The translations under genes were made by a program, and so were the position numbers. The notes under the pieces are model-generated. The model saw nothing but the letters and a program-made list of their open reading frames with translations, was not told the DNA's origin and did not search any database. DNA of 5,004 bases from Patescibacteria group bacterium (GTDB lineage Bacteria; Patescibacteriota; Patescibacteriia; Patescibacteriales; GWC2-42-12), in contig JAHITL010000124.1 in NCBI GenBank assembly GCA_018817545.1, forward strand, positions 1 to 5,004. Direction: 5' to 3'. Of this stretch, positions 4,900 through 5,004 are shown piece after piece (position 1 is the first letter of the stretch; each line of letters opens with the position of its first letter).

Positions 4900-5004
4900 T
4901 TAAAAAAGAAACCATGGAATAGCAGTAATGTTTTCCGCTAATTTTTCTTTTTTTTCTCCCATAGTAATGACATAACCATATTTAGCTATTTTTTTATAAT
5001 CTTC
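4900..5004 (-). CDS. C-terminal end of an unrecognised protein (partial)
   Basis: A minus-strand frame is open from the window edge to TAA at 4900-4902 and encodes 34 residues. They begin EDYKKIAKYGYVITMG and end ENITAIPWFLF. Its base composition resembles the neighbouring coding sequence, with G/C-containing codons such as GCG, CCA and TGG that are rare in the spacers. The short segment has a beta-strand-like YVITMG followed by a Lys/Glu-rich helix and an aromatic end. It does not match the C-terminal signatures I know for HypA, HypB, the maturation protease or the hydrogenase large subunit. It lies upstream of hypC on the same strand with a 132-bp gap. No function is assigned. Confidence 0.6.
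   Translation of the reverse strand, partial: EDYKKIAKYGYVITMGEKKEKLAENITAIPWFLF

Overview
The window reads as a piece of a very AT-rich bacterial genome that carries a [NiFe] hydrogenase maturation cluster. Going by protein families, the cluster serves a cytoplasmic group 3b (bidirectional, 'sulfhydrogenase'-type) enzyme. The strong A/T bias of both genes and spacers, the stripped-down HypF, the mostly absent Shine-Dalgarno sequences and the period-7 A/T repeats suggest a Candidate Phyla Radiation (Patescibacteria/Parcubacteria-like) organism. That placement is inference: no rRNA or ribosomal protein is present to prove it. TGA is a true stop codon here, because HypE must end in a C-terminal Cys and its reading frame does so directly before TGA. 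This argues against genetic codes 4 and 25.

Layout from left to right: a hydrogenase small (delta) subunit gene on the minus strand (23-778); a 296-bp divergent spacer (779-1074) packed with structure, namely a candidate promoter, two adjacent GC-rich hairpins, a long A/T-only inverted repeat, an ATTT microsatellite and a heptamer array; a HypF-like carbamoyltransferase on the plus strand (1075-2235) that has only the Kae1-like domain; a 30-bp convergent gap; hypE on the minus strand (2266-3255); a 216-bp spacer with a second long A/T inverted repeat; hypD (3472-4500, minus); a 45-bp tandem duplication of the hypD start region that creates a 13-codon upstream mini-ORF; hypC (4567-4767, minus); a 132-bp spacer with a candidate promoter; and the last 34 codons of an unrecognised minus-strand gene (4900 to the window edge).

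How the genes work together: HypF and HypE make the cyanide ligands. HypF transfers a carbamoyl group to the C-terminal Cys of HypE, which then dehydrates it to thiocyanate. HypC and HypD form the scaffold on which the Fe(CN)2CO unit is assembled before delivery to the hydrogenase large subunit. The small subunit encoded at the left edge is the electron-transfer partner of that large subunit. The large subunit, the diaphorase (beta/gamma) subunits, HypA, HypB and the maturation protease are not in this window.

The most unusual points are the HypF that lacks its acylphosphatase, zinc-finger and YrdC domains, the duplicated hypD translation start, the nested GC-rich hairpins next to the small-subunit promoter, and a heptamer A/T repeat type that appears both in the spacer and inside the hypF coding sequence.
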